NCBI RefSeq assembly: GCF_001870675.1
Contig: NZ_MEHT01000004.1
Location: forward strand, 1-64,000
Source of the DNA: Roseinatronobacter thiooxidans
Lineage (GTDB): Bacteria; Pseudomonadota; Alphaproteobacteria; Rhodobacterales; Rhodobacteraceae
Reading direction: 5' to 3'
Length of the DNA: 64,000 nucleotides
Shown: piece by piece, positions 38,833 to 47,686 of the stretch
Layout of the letters: each line of letters starts with the position of its first letter
How positions within the stretch are numbered: the stretch's first letter is position 1
Notes under the pieces: model-generated
Told to the model about the DNA's origin: nothing
What the model saw: the letters and a program-made list of their open reading frames with translations, nothing else
The model's database searches: none
Program-made: the position numbers and the translations under genes

Positions 38833-40095
38833 ATGATACTGAACAGACGCAGATTTCTGGGCACGGCGACCGCAGCCTCGGCAGCCCTTTCAGCCCCCAT
38901 GGCCTTGGGTCAGGCCAAGCCCCGCGTCGTCGTCATTGGCGGTGGGTCGGGCGGCGGAACAGTTGCGCGCTACATCGCCAAAGACAGCAATGGCGCAGTC
39001 GATGTGACCCTGATCGAGCCATCGCGCATGTATTACACCTGCTATTTCTCGAACCTGTATCTGGGCGGGTTCTGGGACTTTGACGCGCTTGGCCATGATT
39101 ACGGCAATATCGCGCGCACAGGTGTGAATGTTGTGCATGACTGGGCCGTGGGTGTGGACCGCGATGCACAGACTGTGGCGCTGGCCTCTGGCGAATCCAT
39201 TGCCTATGACCGTCTGGTTGTGGCCCCCGGCATCGATTTTGTCGAAGGCTCGGTTCCCGGTTGGGATGTGTCGCAGCAAAGCAAAATGCCCCATGCCTAT
39301 AAATCCGGCACGCAGGCGCAACTGCTGAAACACCAGATCGAGAATATGCGCGAAGGCGGCACATTCTGCATGGTAGCGCCCCCGAACCCCTATCGCTGCC
39401 CCCCCGGCCCGGGCGAGCGTGTATCGATGGTGGCGCATGTCCTGTCACAGACCAACCCGACCGCCAAAATCCTGATCGTGGACCCGAAGGAAAATTATTC
39501 CAAACAGGCCCTGTTCGAAGAAGGCTGGGAACGCCACTACCCCGGCATGGTCACCCGCATCGGCCCCGATTTCGGCGGCAACAATGTCGAGGTGCGCCCC
39601 GACTCCATGGAAGTGGTGATCGATGGTCAGGTCGAAGCTGTCGATGTGTGCAACGTAATCCCTGCACAGAAAGCCGGTAAAATTGCGGAGCTGGCGGGGC
39701 TGACCGATGCATCGGGCTGGGCACCTGTTCTGCCATCGGACATGCGCTCGCGCATGGATGAGAATGTCTTTGTACTGGGCGATGCCAGCGCACAGGGTGC
39801 CATGCCGAAATCGGGCTTCTCGGCCAATTCGCAGGCCAAGGTTGTGGCAAACGTCATCCGGGGCGAGTTGACGGGCAGCCGCATCTTCCCTGCGCGCTAT
39901 TCCAACACCTGCTGGTCGCTGATCGCCACCAATGACGGTGTGAAAGTCGGCGCGAATTACGAGGCAGGCGCAGACCAGATCGAATCCGTCTCCAGCTTCA
40001 TAAGCCAGACGGGCGAGGATGCAGAGCTGCGCCAGCAGACCTATGAGGAAAGCATCGGCTGGTATAACGGGATCGTGGCCGATATTTTCGGGTGA
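38833..40095 (+). CDS. soxF: SoxF, FAD-binding sulfide dehydrogenase subunit
   Basis: This 420-residue flavoprotein resembles the FccB subunit of flavocytochrome c. It has a Tat signal NRRRFLGTATAASAAL, an FAD loop VVVIGGGSGGGTVARYI, and the two redox cysteines in NPYRCPPGPGERVSM and YSNTCWSLIATND, with VFVLGDASAQGAMPKSGFSA near the end. It oxidises sulfide and passes electrons to SoxE. A strong terminator follows, ending the operon; soxG and soxH are not present. Confidence 0.94.
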   Translation: MILNRRRFLGTATAASAALSAPMALGQAKPRVVVIGGGSGGGTVARYIAKDSNGAVDVTLIEPSRMYYTCYFSNLYLGGFWDFDALGHDYGNIARTGVNVVHDWAVGVDRDAQTVALASGESIAYDRLVVAPGIDFVEGSVPGWDVSQQSKMPHAYKSGTQAQLLKHQIENMREGGTFCMVAPPNPYRCPPGPGERVSMVAHVLSQTNPTAKILIVDPKENYSKQALFEEGWERHYPGMVTRIGPDFGGNNVEVRPDSMEVVIDGQVEAVDVCNVIPAQKAGKIAELAGLTDASGWAPVLPSDMRSRMDENVFVLGDASAQGAMPKSGFSANSQAKVVANVIRGELTGSRIFPARYSNTCWSLIATNDGVKVGANYEAGADQIESVSSFISQTGEDAELRQQTYEESIGWYNGIVADIFG

Positions 40096-40120
40096 TCTGG
40101 ACTCAGTCAATGACGAGTAA

Positions 40121-40150
40121 GGGCGAGGCTGCGGCCTCGCTCTTTTTTTT
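40121..40150 (+). terminator. Rho-independent terminator after soxF
   Basis: GCGAGGC and GCCTCGC pair around TGCG and are followed by eight T residues after TC. It closes the soxXYZABCDEF transcript. Confidence 0.93.
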
Positions 40151-40186
40151 AGTGGTAGCTGCTATGCGGGACGTTTCAGCGGTTCG

Positions 40187-40356
40187 CCTGCGCGGAATAG
40201 AGGGCCGTAGGCCCGCCGCGCATCGCCGGGCCGCCCCCGGCACGGCGATTTGGCTTGGCTATGCGCAAAGCCTTGATCTTACGCGGATTTGGCTGGCATA
40301 AAGTGCTGTAGCAGGACGCCAGGATCGCCGCACCACGGCCCGACGCTGCGCGGCTT
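40187..40356 (+). repeat. Dispersed about 170-bp intergenic repeat, copy 1
   Basis: This segment starts CCTGCGCGGAAT and ends CTGCGCGGCTT. It matches 44658-44829 with 13 substitutions and one two-base gap (about 91%). It is GC-rich with small palindromes such as GGGCC-GTA-GGCCC. It fills most of the 303-base gap between soxF and the next gene; no gene is evident in it. Confidence 0.88.
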
Positions 40357-40398
40357 GAGTCAACAGTCAATGGTACCTTACGCCCTCGAACCGCCCCC

Positions 40399-41901
40399 TC
40401 AGCCCCCGCGCCCCAGAAGGCGGTCAATCGGCGCGAAGTCATCTGTCAGCACAATCGCGCGGCGGTCCTCGATAATCCCTTGCAGCGAGGATGCCGCGAT
40501 CCGCACGGCCTGACGCGGTTCCGGCCCGTCATGGCGGATCTGGCTGACAGGCGAAGGGCTGGCCCCCGCCACCATCAGAAACACCCGCCGCGCCTGACTG
40601 GTATCATGGCTGGGATCGGCCCAGATTTCGACCACGTCAAACACTTCGCGCGCGGTCACACTTAGCGAGGCCAGAACATCCAGCCGGTCCATATGGTCGA
40701 TGATTGTCATCAGAAACGCGCCATCATGGTTCAGCCGTGACGCCGCCAGATCAAAAAACTCGCGCGTGATCAGATGCGGCGGGGCCGCGATATCGGTAAA
40801 GGCATCGCCAAGGATCAGGTCATAGGTTGTGTCCTCGCGCGCCAGCACATTGCGCGCATCGGCATGGACCACGCGCATGCTATCCGGGTCGAACCAGAAG
40901 CTTTCAGCCGCCACTTGCGTCACTGCAGGGTCCACTTCGGCGACAGTCACATCCACTGGCTCGCCCATCTCGACCCATGCGCGCGGCACCGTATAGGTGC
41001 CGCCCCCGATGATGAACCCGTCCCAATGCGTGCGCCCTGCCATGCGCATGCGCGACAGCCCGTCCTGCATCATGCCATGCGGGGTCAACATGGCGCTGGC
41101 ATCTGTCCCGTCCGAGATGCCATGCACCAGGTGGTCCAGCACCATCAGGCGCACGGGTTCATCTGCGGTGGCGGAAATATCGACCACACGGATGCAGAAA
41201 TAATCGCTCTCGACTGTGCAAGGGTCAGGCCGGTACAGGGCGGCACCGGCCAAGGCCAGCGGCACCAGCGATGCAACCGCCCCCTGCACCAGCCAACGGC
41301 TGACACCGTTTGCCGCCATGAAGCTGTAGAAAGCGACAGCAATGTAAACCACTGTCACCACAGTCAGCGTTCCCACCGACCCCAGCCAAGAGATGAACAC
41401 AAACCCCGCCGCCAGCGTCCCGATAATCGCGCCCCATGCGCCTGCGGCAAACATCGCCCCCAAAGCGCGGCCAGAGCGTTCGGGGTGGCGCATGACAGCG
41501 ATCTGCGACAGGATCGGTGCTGGAATACCTGCAAAGAAGGATGGCAGGAAGAACACCAGCATGGTCAGCGCGACAATCGCGGCGACAGGGTCTTCCAGCA
41601 CTGTAATCACTGGCCCCGCCGTGACCCGTAGCAAGAACACCGCGCCCGCGGTTGTGACTGCGGCCAGCAGCATGGCCCATGCATTCGCGCGCAAGGCGCG
41701 GTCAGCGGGCCATTCCGCCAGACGCCCGCCCACCCAATGGCCTGCGGAAAACCCTGCCAGCACCACGGCAATCACCGATGTCCATGTATAAAGCGACATG
41801 CCCACATAGGGGGCCAGCATCCGCCCCGCCACAATCTCCACCACCAGCGAGGCTGCCGCAACTGTGGCCTGAATGGCAACCAGAACCCATAACTTGTGCA
41901 T
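40399..41901 (-). CDS. Membrane protein fused to a spermidine-synthase-like methyltransferase-fold domain
   Basis: The 500 residues start with about seven membrane helices (LWVLVAIQATVAAASLVVEI; AGRMLAPYVGMSLYTWTSV). From about residue 230 a soluble spermidine-synthase fold follows: DGFIIGGGTYTVPRAW, VTVAEVDPAVTQVAAE, VVHADARNVLA and YDLILGDAFTDIAAPPHL. Such fused proteins are common and mostly uncharacterised. The catalytic acidic residue pattern of true polyamine synthases is only partly kept, so a role in polyamines is unproven even though the window holds another polyamine route. Confidence 0.8.
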   Translation of the reverse strand: MHKLWVLVAIQATVAAASLVVEIVAGRMLAPYVGMSLYTWTSVIAVVLAGFSAGHWVGGRLAEWPADRALRANAWAMLLAAVTTAGAVFLLRVTAGPVITVLEDPVAAIVALTMLVFFLPSFFAGIPAPILSQIAVMRHPERSGRALGAMFAAGAWGAIIGTLAAGFVFISWLGSVGTLTVVTVVYIAVAFYSFMAANGVSRWLVQGAVASLVPLALAGAALYRPDPCTVESDYFCIRVVDISATADEPVRLMVLDHLVHGISDGTDASAMLTPHGMMQDGLSRMRMAGRTHWDGFIIGGGTYTVPRAWVEMGEPVDVTVAEVDPAVTQVAAESFWFDPDSMRVVHADARNVLAREDTTYDLILGDAFTDIAAPPHLITREFFDLAASRLNHDGAFLMTIIDHMDRLDVLASLSVTAREVFDVVEIWADPSHDTSQARRVFLMVAGASPSPVSQIRHDGPEPRQAVRIAASSLQGIIEDRRAIVLTDDFAPIDRLLGRGG

Positions 41902-41977
41902 CGTGTCTTCCTGTCTCTTCCCTGTCGCGCAGCTTAGGGTGTCAGTTTATATGGTGCAATCCGAATATATGAAGACC

Positions 41978-42847
41978 TTACGCCTTGCTGACGCGCGCGC
42001 GCCACAGCGTGAACAGCCCCGCCCCCACAACGACGCCTGCGCCAATCAGCACATTGGTGCGAATGGCCTCATGGAACACAAGTATTCCAAGGGCTGCCGC
42101 GAAGGGCAGTTGCAAATAGGCAAAGGGTTGCACGGCGCTGGCCTCTGCCACCTCATAGGCGCGGATCAGCAGGTAATGGCTGAAAGCCGAGGTCAGGCAT
42201 AAAAGCCCCATCCACAGCCAGTCGCTTTGCACCATCGGTTCCCAAAACCAGATGCCGATGGCGGTCATCGTCACAGCGCCCGTAGTGCCTGTCCAGAAAA
42301 AGCTGACAGCAGCGCTGTCATCGCGCGCGACATAGCGCGTCAGCAGGCCATACAGCGCGAACATGAAGGCGGCCAGCAAGGGGATCAGCGCGGCAGGCTG
42401 GAACACCCCAAAGCCCGGCTGCAAGATGATCAACACCCCCAGAAACCCGATCCCAATGGCAACCCAGCGCCGCCAGCCCACCTTTTCCCCCAAAACCGGC
42501 CCGGAAAGTGCTGCAATCAGCAACGGATAGACCGCAAAGACGGCATGGCTTTCAACCAGCCCAAGCACGACAAAGGCCGTAACCATCACACAGATTTCCA
42601 GCGCCAACAGCACGCCGCGAAAGATCTGCACAAGCGGCTGTTTCGTCGCCACTGCGCTGCGCAGCCCCCCCGCCTGCCGCGCGGCTACCACGATTACGAA
42701 ACTGGCAAAGAACCAGTAGCGGATCATGATGATCATGAAGACATTATATTCCCCTGCCAGATGGCGCGACAGCCCGTCTTGCATGGCAAAGACAAAGGCT
42801 GTGGCAATCATCAGCCAGATGCCAAGGGTGTTGTTCTGCTCGGTCAT
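41978..42847 (-). CDS. DMT-superfamily (EamA) transporter
   Basis: This 289-residue protein has ten hydrophobic helices in two EamA halves: MIATAFVFAMQDGLSRHL opens the first and LLTRYVARDDSAAVSFFW lies in the second. The substrate of this metabolite exporter family is unknown. Its ATG overlaps the mnmD stop (ATGA), so the two genes are co-translated. Confidence 0.88.
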   Translation of the reverse strand: MTEQNNTLGIWLMIATAFVFAMQDGLSRHLAGEYNVFMIIMIRYWFFASFVIVVAARQAGGLRSAVATKQPLVQIFRGVLLALEICVMVTAFVVLGLVESHAVFAVYPLLIAALSGPVLGEKVGWRRWVAIGIGFLGVLIILQPGFGVFQPAALIPLLAAFMFALYGLLTRYVARDDSAAVSFFWTGTTGAVTMTAIGIWFWEPMVQSDWLWMGLLCLTSAFSHYLLIRAYEVAEASAVQPFAYLQLPFAAALGILVFHEAIRTNVLIGAGVVVGAGLFTLWRARVSKA

Positions 42848-43500
42848 GGTTTGTGGCCTGTGCTCATGTGGCGTTTGCGCCCGTATCCGGCGCTGCGGGT
42901 CACGTCGAAGCCTGCCGCGCTGAGTGCGCGGCGCACATGGCCTGCGGCGGTATAGGTGGCGAAACTGCCGCCCCGTGCAGTGTGGCGGCCCACTTCCAGC
43001 ATCAAAGCGTCTGACCACAGTTCGGGGTTCTTCGCGGGGGAGAAGCCGTCCAGATACCACGCATCTGCAAGGCCCTGCCAGCGCGGCAGGGTTTCGCGCG
43101 CATCACCGATGATAATCTCAACCTCTGCCCCGCCCAAAGTGAAGCGCCGCGCGCCGCTGCCCCATGCGGCCAGCAAAGGGGCCGCATCCAGCATGGGAAA
43201 GGCCGCCAGCGCGCGCGCCATATCTGGCCCCGACATCGGAAACGCCTCGAAACTTGTGTAGCGGACAGGCCCACGGTCGCCCAAGGCGGCCAGCGTGGTC
43301 AACAGGTTCAGGCCGGTTCCGAAACCAAGCTCTGCGATGTGAAAATCCGGCCCCGCGCGTTCGGGCAATCCGTTGCCGCGTAAGAACACATGGCGCGTTT
43401 CCTCCAGCCCGCTTTCAAGCGAGAAATAGGGGTCATCGAAGCGGGTCGAGATGGGAATCTCGCCCTCTCTCCAGTCGAGTTCTGCGTGCTGGTCGTTCAT
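42844..43500 (-). CDS. mnmD: tRNA 5-methylaminomethyl-2-thiouridine methyltransferase (MnmD/MnmC1)
   Basis: This 218-residue methyltransferase matches the N-terminal domain of bifunctional MnmC. The SAM loop is IAELGFGTGLNLLTT, and the catalytic region is WYLDGFSPAKNPELWSDAL; it opens with LDWREGEIPISTRFDDPYFS. It adds the last methyl group at the wobble uridine of certain tRNAs. The FAD domain of MnmC is not fused; a possible counterpart lies divergently 58 bases away. Confidence 0.92.
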   Translation of the reverse strand: MNDQHAELDWREGEIPISTRFDDPYFSLESGLEETRHVFLRGNGLPERAGPDFHIAELGFGTGLNLLTTLAALGDRGPVRYTSFEAFPMSGPDMARALAAFPMLDAAPLLAAWGSGARRFTLGGAEVEIIIGDARETLPRWQGLADAWYLDGFSPAKNPELWSDALMLEVGRHTARGGSFATYTAAGHVRRALSAAGFDVTRSAGYGRKRHMSTGHKP

Positions 43501-43558
43501 GCCGGTCTGCTTTATGTCACATGTGAAACAGTCATGCAGAGCGCGAAGGGAAATGACA

Positions 43559-44593
43559 ATGGCCGATGTAACGATCATGGGCGCGGGCGTGTTCGGGCTG
43601 GCGCTGGCGCTGGTCTGTGCCGAGCGCGGCGCGCGGGTGCATGTGATCGAGAAGCGCCATATCGGGGCGGGGTCCAGCGGTGGGCTGGTCGGCGCGCTGG
43701 CCCCGCATGTGCCGGAAAACTGGAACGACAAAAAGGCGTTCCAGTTTGAGGCGCTGCGCATGGCGGCATCTTTCTGGGCGCGGGTGGCAGGGGTGTCTGG
43801 GGTTGATCCGGGCTATGCGCGGCTGGGGCGCGTGCAGCCTGTCTCTGCCGATGCGCTGGCGCTTGCGCACGCCCGCGCGGACAATGCCGCCCATTTGTGG
43901 AAGGGCTTTGCAACATGGCAGGTCATGCGCGCGCAAGACGCGCCGGGCCTGCCACTGGTCACCCCCTCGGGTTGGGTGATCCATGACACGCTGAGTGCGC
44001 GGTTACACCCAAGGCGCGCAGGGCAGGCGCTGGCTGGGGCGGTGCAAGCATTGGGGGGCACGATCAGCACAGGCGAGGTGCCGCAGGGTGATGGGCTGAC
44101 TGTCTGGGCCACGGGCCATGAAGGGCTGGATGATCTGTCAGCGGCACTGGGCCGGCCCATCGGGTCCGGCGTCAAGGGGCAGTCGATCCTGCTGCGCCAT
44201 GCCAGCCCCGACGCCCCGCAGATATTTGCCGACGGCTTGCATATCGTTCCCCATGCCGATGGCACTGTGGCCATAGGCTCCACCAGCGAGCGGGAATTTA
44301 CCGACGCCGCTGGCGTGGACGGGCAATGTGACACACTTTTGGCGCGTGCACGCGCCACCTGCCCCGCCCTGCAAGACGCCCCTGTGATAGAGGCATGGGC
44401 AGGCGTGCGCCCCCGCGCCAAAAGCCGCGCGCCGCTGCTGGGCGCATGGCCGGGGCGCGAGGGGCATTTTGTCTTCAATGGCGGTTTCAAGATCGGCTTT
44501 GCAATGGCCCCTGTCCTTGCCGGATGCATGGCCGATCTGGTGCTGGAGGGGCGCGATACGATCCCCCAAGGCTTCGGCTTCAGCGCGCTGTAG
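43559..44593 (+). CDS. FAD-dependent oxidoreductase of the DAO family, MnmC2-like
   Basis: This 344-residue flavoprotein starts with a dinucleotide fold VTIMGAGVFGLALALVCAERG and the DAO pattern GAGSSGGLVGALAPHVPENW. Other marks are GVRPRAKSRAPLLGAW and FNGGFKIGFAMAP. The APH segment and the neighbour mnmD suggest the oxidase half of MnmC, which removes carboxymethyl from cmnm5U, but glycine-oxidase-like functions are possible. The ATG at 43559 is eight bases after GAAGGG; the one at 43553 is too close. Confidence 0.75.
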   Translation: MADVTIMGAGVFGLALALVCAERGARVHVIEKRHIGAGSSGGLVGALAPHVPENWNDKKAFQFEALRMAASFWARVAGVSGVDPGYARLGRVQPVSADALALAHARADNAAHLWKGFATWQVMRAQDAPGLPLVTPSGWVIHDTLSARLHPRRAGQALAGAVQALGGTISTGEVPQGDGLTVWATGHEGLDDLSAALGRPIGSGVKGQSILLRHASPDAPQIFADGLHIVPHADGTVAIGSTSEREFTDAAGVDGQCDTLLARARATCPALQDAPVIEAWAGVRPRAKSRAPLLGAWPGREGHFVFNGGFKIGFAMAPVLAGCMADLVLEGRDTIPQGFGFSAL

Positions 44594-44914
44594 GCATTTG
44601 GTGTTGTGCACCTCACGCAAGAGTCCTAACGGCTGCAAGGCGGGCTTGGGGGCATACCCTGCGCGGAATCAAGGGCCGCAGGCCCGCCGCGCATCGCCGG
44701 GCCGCACCATCGGCACGGCGATTTGGCTTGGCTATGCACAAAGCTTTGATCTTACGCGGATTTGGCCAGCATAAAGCGCTATAGCAGGGCGCGAGGATCG
44801 CCGCACCGCGGCCCGACGCTGCGCGGCTTAGTACCCATAACTGCTATGTCCGCAAAGTCCCGCTTTACCGACCTTCGTGACCGATTGGCGGCACCCAATG
44901 ACAGTTGCACAACA
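44594..44914. other. Gene-free gap holding repeat copy 2
   Basis: No gene is seen between the MnmC2-like gene and the convergent P450 gene. Most of the gap is the dispersed repeat at 44658-44829; the rest shows no clear terminator. Confidence 0.5.
44658..44829 (+). repeat. Dispersed about 170-bp intergenic repeat, copy 2
   Basis: This is the second copy of the 40187-40356 segment in the same orientation. Both copies share the ends GCGCGGAAT and GCGCGGCTT, and the conserved core GCGATTTGGCTTGGCTATGC. No target-site duplication could be assigned. Confidence 0.88.
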
Positions 44915-46282
44915 TCAGCGGCGCGCGCGCAGATCAAGCCAGATCCCATCGCGCGCGCGCACGGTCATTTGGGCCATCGGCACCGGCACGCGGCCTGCGA
45001 CGGGGCGAAACTCGTAGTCGCAGAGCAGGCGCGCCAAAATCAGCACAGCCTCGGCCATGGCAAAGCCTGCACCCGGGCAAACCCGCGCACCCACCGAAAA
45101 GGGCAAAAACCCGTCACGCGCGCAGGCTTTTGTGTCGTCCTGCTGCCAGCGTTCGGGGCGGAACTCATGCGGGTCGGGCCAGATGTTTTCATTCCGCCCC
45201 ATATGCCACAGCGACACCACCACTTGCGTGCCCCGTCCCAGTTTGCGCCCGCGAAATGCCTCTCTCTGTGCGGCCTCTCGCACCAGCATCGGCACAGGCG
45301 GATAAAGACGCAACGCCTCTCGGAACGTGTCACGGATCAGGGGGAAGCGGCGCAGCACACCGAAATCTGGCGCGGTGCCTGCCTCCAGATAGGGGCGCAG
45401 GGCTTGGGCTTCGTCGGCCAGTTGCGCTTGCCAGTCGGGGTGGGTGGCGATCAGATACAGCGCCCAAGCCAGCGCAGAGGCGCTGGTTTCATGGCCCGCC
45501 AGAAAGAAGATCGCCACCTGATCGACCATTTCATCCGTGTCGAACCTGTCCCCCGTCACCGGATCGCGGGTGGTCATGATCTTGGTCGCCAGATCATCTG
45601 GGGCGGTGCCATCGCGGATTGCGCCCATGCGCGCTGCGGTCATCTGTGTGATCAAGGCGCGGATTTGTGCTGCGGTATCGCGCGTCTTGCGTGAAAAAAC
45701 GCGCGGAAAGACCTTTGGCAAGCGCACAAATGCGGCAAGGTTCAGGATCGGGGCAGAGCGTTGATGGGCACGGAATGTCTGATAGACCTGCCGGGCCGTG
45801 TCATCTTCAATCGGCACCGAAAACAGGGTGCGGAAAATGACATCGGCGGCGGCATGGCTCATCACCGCCTCAATCTCAGTCGGGCCTTGGGGCAAGCGGG
45901 CTGCCGCGCCTTGGGCAGCGTCCCACATGGCGGGGAATGTATCGCGCAGGCGCCCCCCCTCGAAGGCGGGGTCGATCATGCGGCGCTGGCGTTCCCACAG
46001 GGGGCCGTTGGTGACAAAGACCGAATTGCCCAGCAAAGGCCGCAACCCTTCGCGCACACGTTCGGATTTCGGGAAATCGCGCGGGCGTTCCTGTAACACC
46101 AGACGCACCAGATTTGGCGTATTCACCATGACAGAATGCAGAAACGGCAGCTTCACTTCGGCCATTTTCGCCCGATACAGCCGCGCAGGCTGGGTGGACA
46201 GAATATCGCGCCGGAACATGGCCAGATGCTGCCAGAACCGAATGCGCTCGGGGCGGTGGTCGGGCATGGGGGGGCGTGTCAT
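44915..46282 (-). CDS. Cytochrome P450
   Basis: This 455-residue P450 has the I-helix AGHETSASALAWAL, the ExxR helix FREALRLYPPVPM and the haem loop FSVGARVCPGAGFAMAEA with the cysteine ligand. The start MTRPPMPDHRPERIRFWQ has no membrane anchor, so it is probably soluble. The substrate is unknown; the sequence style recalls bacterial fatty-acid or alkane hydroxylating P450s. Its ATG overlaps the stop of the upstream hydrolase gene (ATGA), which suggests joint function. Confidence 0.93.
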   Translation of the reverse strand: MTRPPMPDHRPERIRFWQHLAMFRRDILSTQPARLYRAKMAEVKLPFLHSVMVNTPNLVRLVLQERPRDFPKSERVREGLRPLLGNSVFVTNGPLWERQRRMIDPAFEGGRLRDTFPAMWDAAQGAAARLPQGPTEIEAVMSHAAADVIFRTLFSVPIEDDTARQVYQTFRAHQRSAPILNLAAFVRLPKVFPRVFSRKTRDTAAQIRALITQMTAARMGAIRDGTAPDDLATKIMTTRDPVTGDRFDTDEMVDQVAIFFLAGHETSASALAWALYLIATHPDWQAQLADEAQALRPYLEAGTAPDFGVLRRFPLIRDTFREALRLYPPVPMLVREAAQREAFRGRKLGRGTQVVVSLWHMGRNENIWPDPHEFRPERWQQDDTKACARDGFLPFSVGARVCPGAGFAMAEAVLILARLLCDYEFRPVAGRVPVPMAQMTVRARDGIWLDLRARR

Positions 46283-47514
46283 GTCAAGTGCTGGCTTTTG
46301 GGTAAATAGCAGGCCGTGCTGACACTGGCCGAGGGTTTGCGCCCCCTATAGCGGTCGGCCAAGCTGCGCGGGCCTGCGGTAATCAGGAAATAATCGTAAT
46401 CCTTGGGCGCATCAAACGCGCAGAGATACTGGAAATGCAGCCGGAAATAGCGGCGCTTGTATTTGCGGTAAGTTTGCGGCGTCAGGCTTTGGGTAAAAGC
46501 GGCCGAGATCATCAAGGGCCAGCGCTTGCCGCTGGCAGGCGCGGCCCCGGAACACGACACCGGATCGCATAGCGCGTAGCAGCACCCATCGCCGGGGGCG
46601 GTCACATCCAGCCAGAACAGCTCGTCGCGCTGCGACAGGTAGCGCAGATCCGCGCGCAAGCCCTGTGCCTCTGGCAGGTAGGATTGCATTGGCACAGCAT
46701 GGCCCAAGGACAAAAAGGCCAGTTTCTGATGTGCTCCTGCATGGCCCGCGCGGATCACCCGCGCCAGCACCGACACGCCCAGATGCACGCCGGACGAATG
46801 GCCCACGACCAACACTTCATCAAGGCTCTCATCGTGCAGGGCGGCGGCGATCAGGTCTACAAATTCATCCAGCCGCGCTTCCAGTTCGGGCGGGTTGCGG
46901 CCCTTGTGCTTGGCGGTAAAGGCGAAATCCAGCAGCAGGTAATGCACGAAAAACCGGCCATCAATCTTGCGAAACCCGTGCAGGACTGGTGGGATAACCC
47001 CAAGGCCCAGCACATAGGCCAGCCATGGGGGCATGAGCGCAGCCAGACCCCAGCCCACCAGCCCCGCTGCCAGAATCGCAATCGCCAACTGGCCCAGCAG
47101 CATGACCACCGGATACATCGCCGCAATGCCCGGACCCGCGCGCAGCCGGAACAGCCGGAACAACACCCCTGTGGACAAATAGACCCATGCGGTTTTCACC
47201 AAAAGCAGATAGGTGGCAAATATACCGGCCTGCATCGAATCCTTCACGATGTCGGACCATTGTAGAATATTGATCTCGCTCTGGGTGTGGTGCCCGTCAA
47301 CATCTGTGGTGACCACCCAACCATATGGCCCGCTGCCTGATTTCGGGCGCTGGGTGATCTGGTAGCCGGAAATGCGCGCCTGATCGGTCGATTCGCAGCG
47401 GTATAATTCGCGGTAGCGGCGCGGAGGAAACGGGTCATAGCCGGGAATATAGAAAACACGCCTACGGCGCACGTTTTGCGGGGAAGGGGAAGAAATGTCC
47501 CGAATGCTTTGCAT
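46279..47514 (-). CDS. Membrane-embedded alpha/beta-hydrolase-like protein
   Basis: This 411-residue protein opens with VFYIPGYDPFPPRRYRELY, an HG-like oxyanion region. Two or three membrane helices follow at about 100-190 (YPVVMLLGQLAIAILAAGLV). The nucleophile elbow is VLVVGHSSGVHLGVSVLARV. The C-terminal part has a Cys-rich DGCCYALCDPVSCSG and a possible catalytic Asp/His region. It looks like a lipase/esterase interrupted by membrane segments. No named family is known to me. It is translationally coupled to the P450 gene. Confidence 0.7.
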   Translation of the reverse strand: MQSIRDISSPSPQNVRRRRVFYIPGYDPFPPRRYRELYRCESTDQARISGYQITQRPKSGSGPYGWVVTTDVDGHHTQSEINILQWSDIVKDSMQAGIFATYLLLVKTAWVYLSTGVLFRLFRLRAGPGIAAMYPVVMLLGQLAIAILAAGLVGWGLAALMPPWLAYVLGLGVIPPVLHGFRKIDGRFFVHYLLLDFAFTAKHKGRNPPELEARLDEFVDLIAAALHDESLDEVLVVGHSSGVHLGVSVLARVIRAGHAGAHQKLAFLSLGHAVPMQSYLPEAQGLRADLRYLSQRDELFWLDVTAPGDGCCYALCDPVSCSGAAPASGKRWPLMISAAFTQSLTPQTYRKYKRRYFRLHFQYLCAFDAPKDYDYFLITAGPRSLADRYRGRKPSASVSTACYLPKSQHLT

Positions 47515-47591
47515 CTAAAAATCCTGCCGTCATTGCGCGAATGATACCGGGGAAAAACGGCAAGAATAAGCCAATCCGGCTTTTGGACAAC

Positions 47592-47658
47592 CAAGATTTC
47601 AGACAAATCTTGATGCGCCACGGTAGCGACACGGAGACCCCGGATCAAGTCCGGGGTC
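47592..47658. repeat. Two adjacent palindromes downstream of hisG
   Basis: CAAGATTT-CAGAC-AAATCTTG (47592-47612) is an eight-base perfect dyad. GACCCCGGA-TCAAG-TCCGGGGTC (47636-47658) is a nine-base perfect dyad. The second has the form of the CCCCGGATCAAGTCCGGGG palindrome scattered in many alphaproteobacterial genomes. Both follow the minus-strand hisG and could end its transcript. Confidence 0.65.
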
Positions 47659-47686
47659 ATGGCGCGCCGGAATGGGACGCCCCGCT

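Noticed and set aside
40399-41901. A true spermidine synthase gene
   Set aside because: The protein has seven membrane helices and only a synthase-like fold; polyamine synthesis in this window is better explained by the carboxyspermidine operon.
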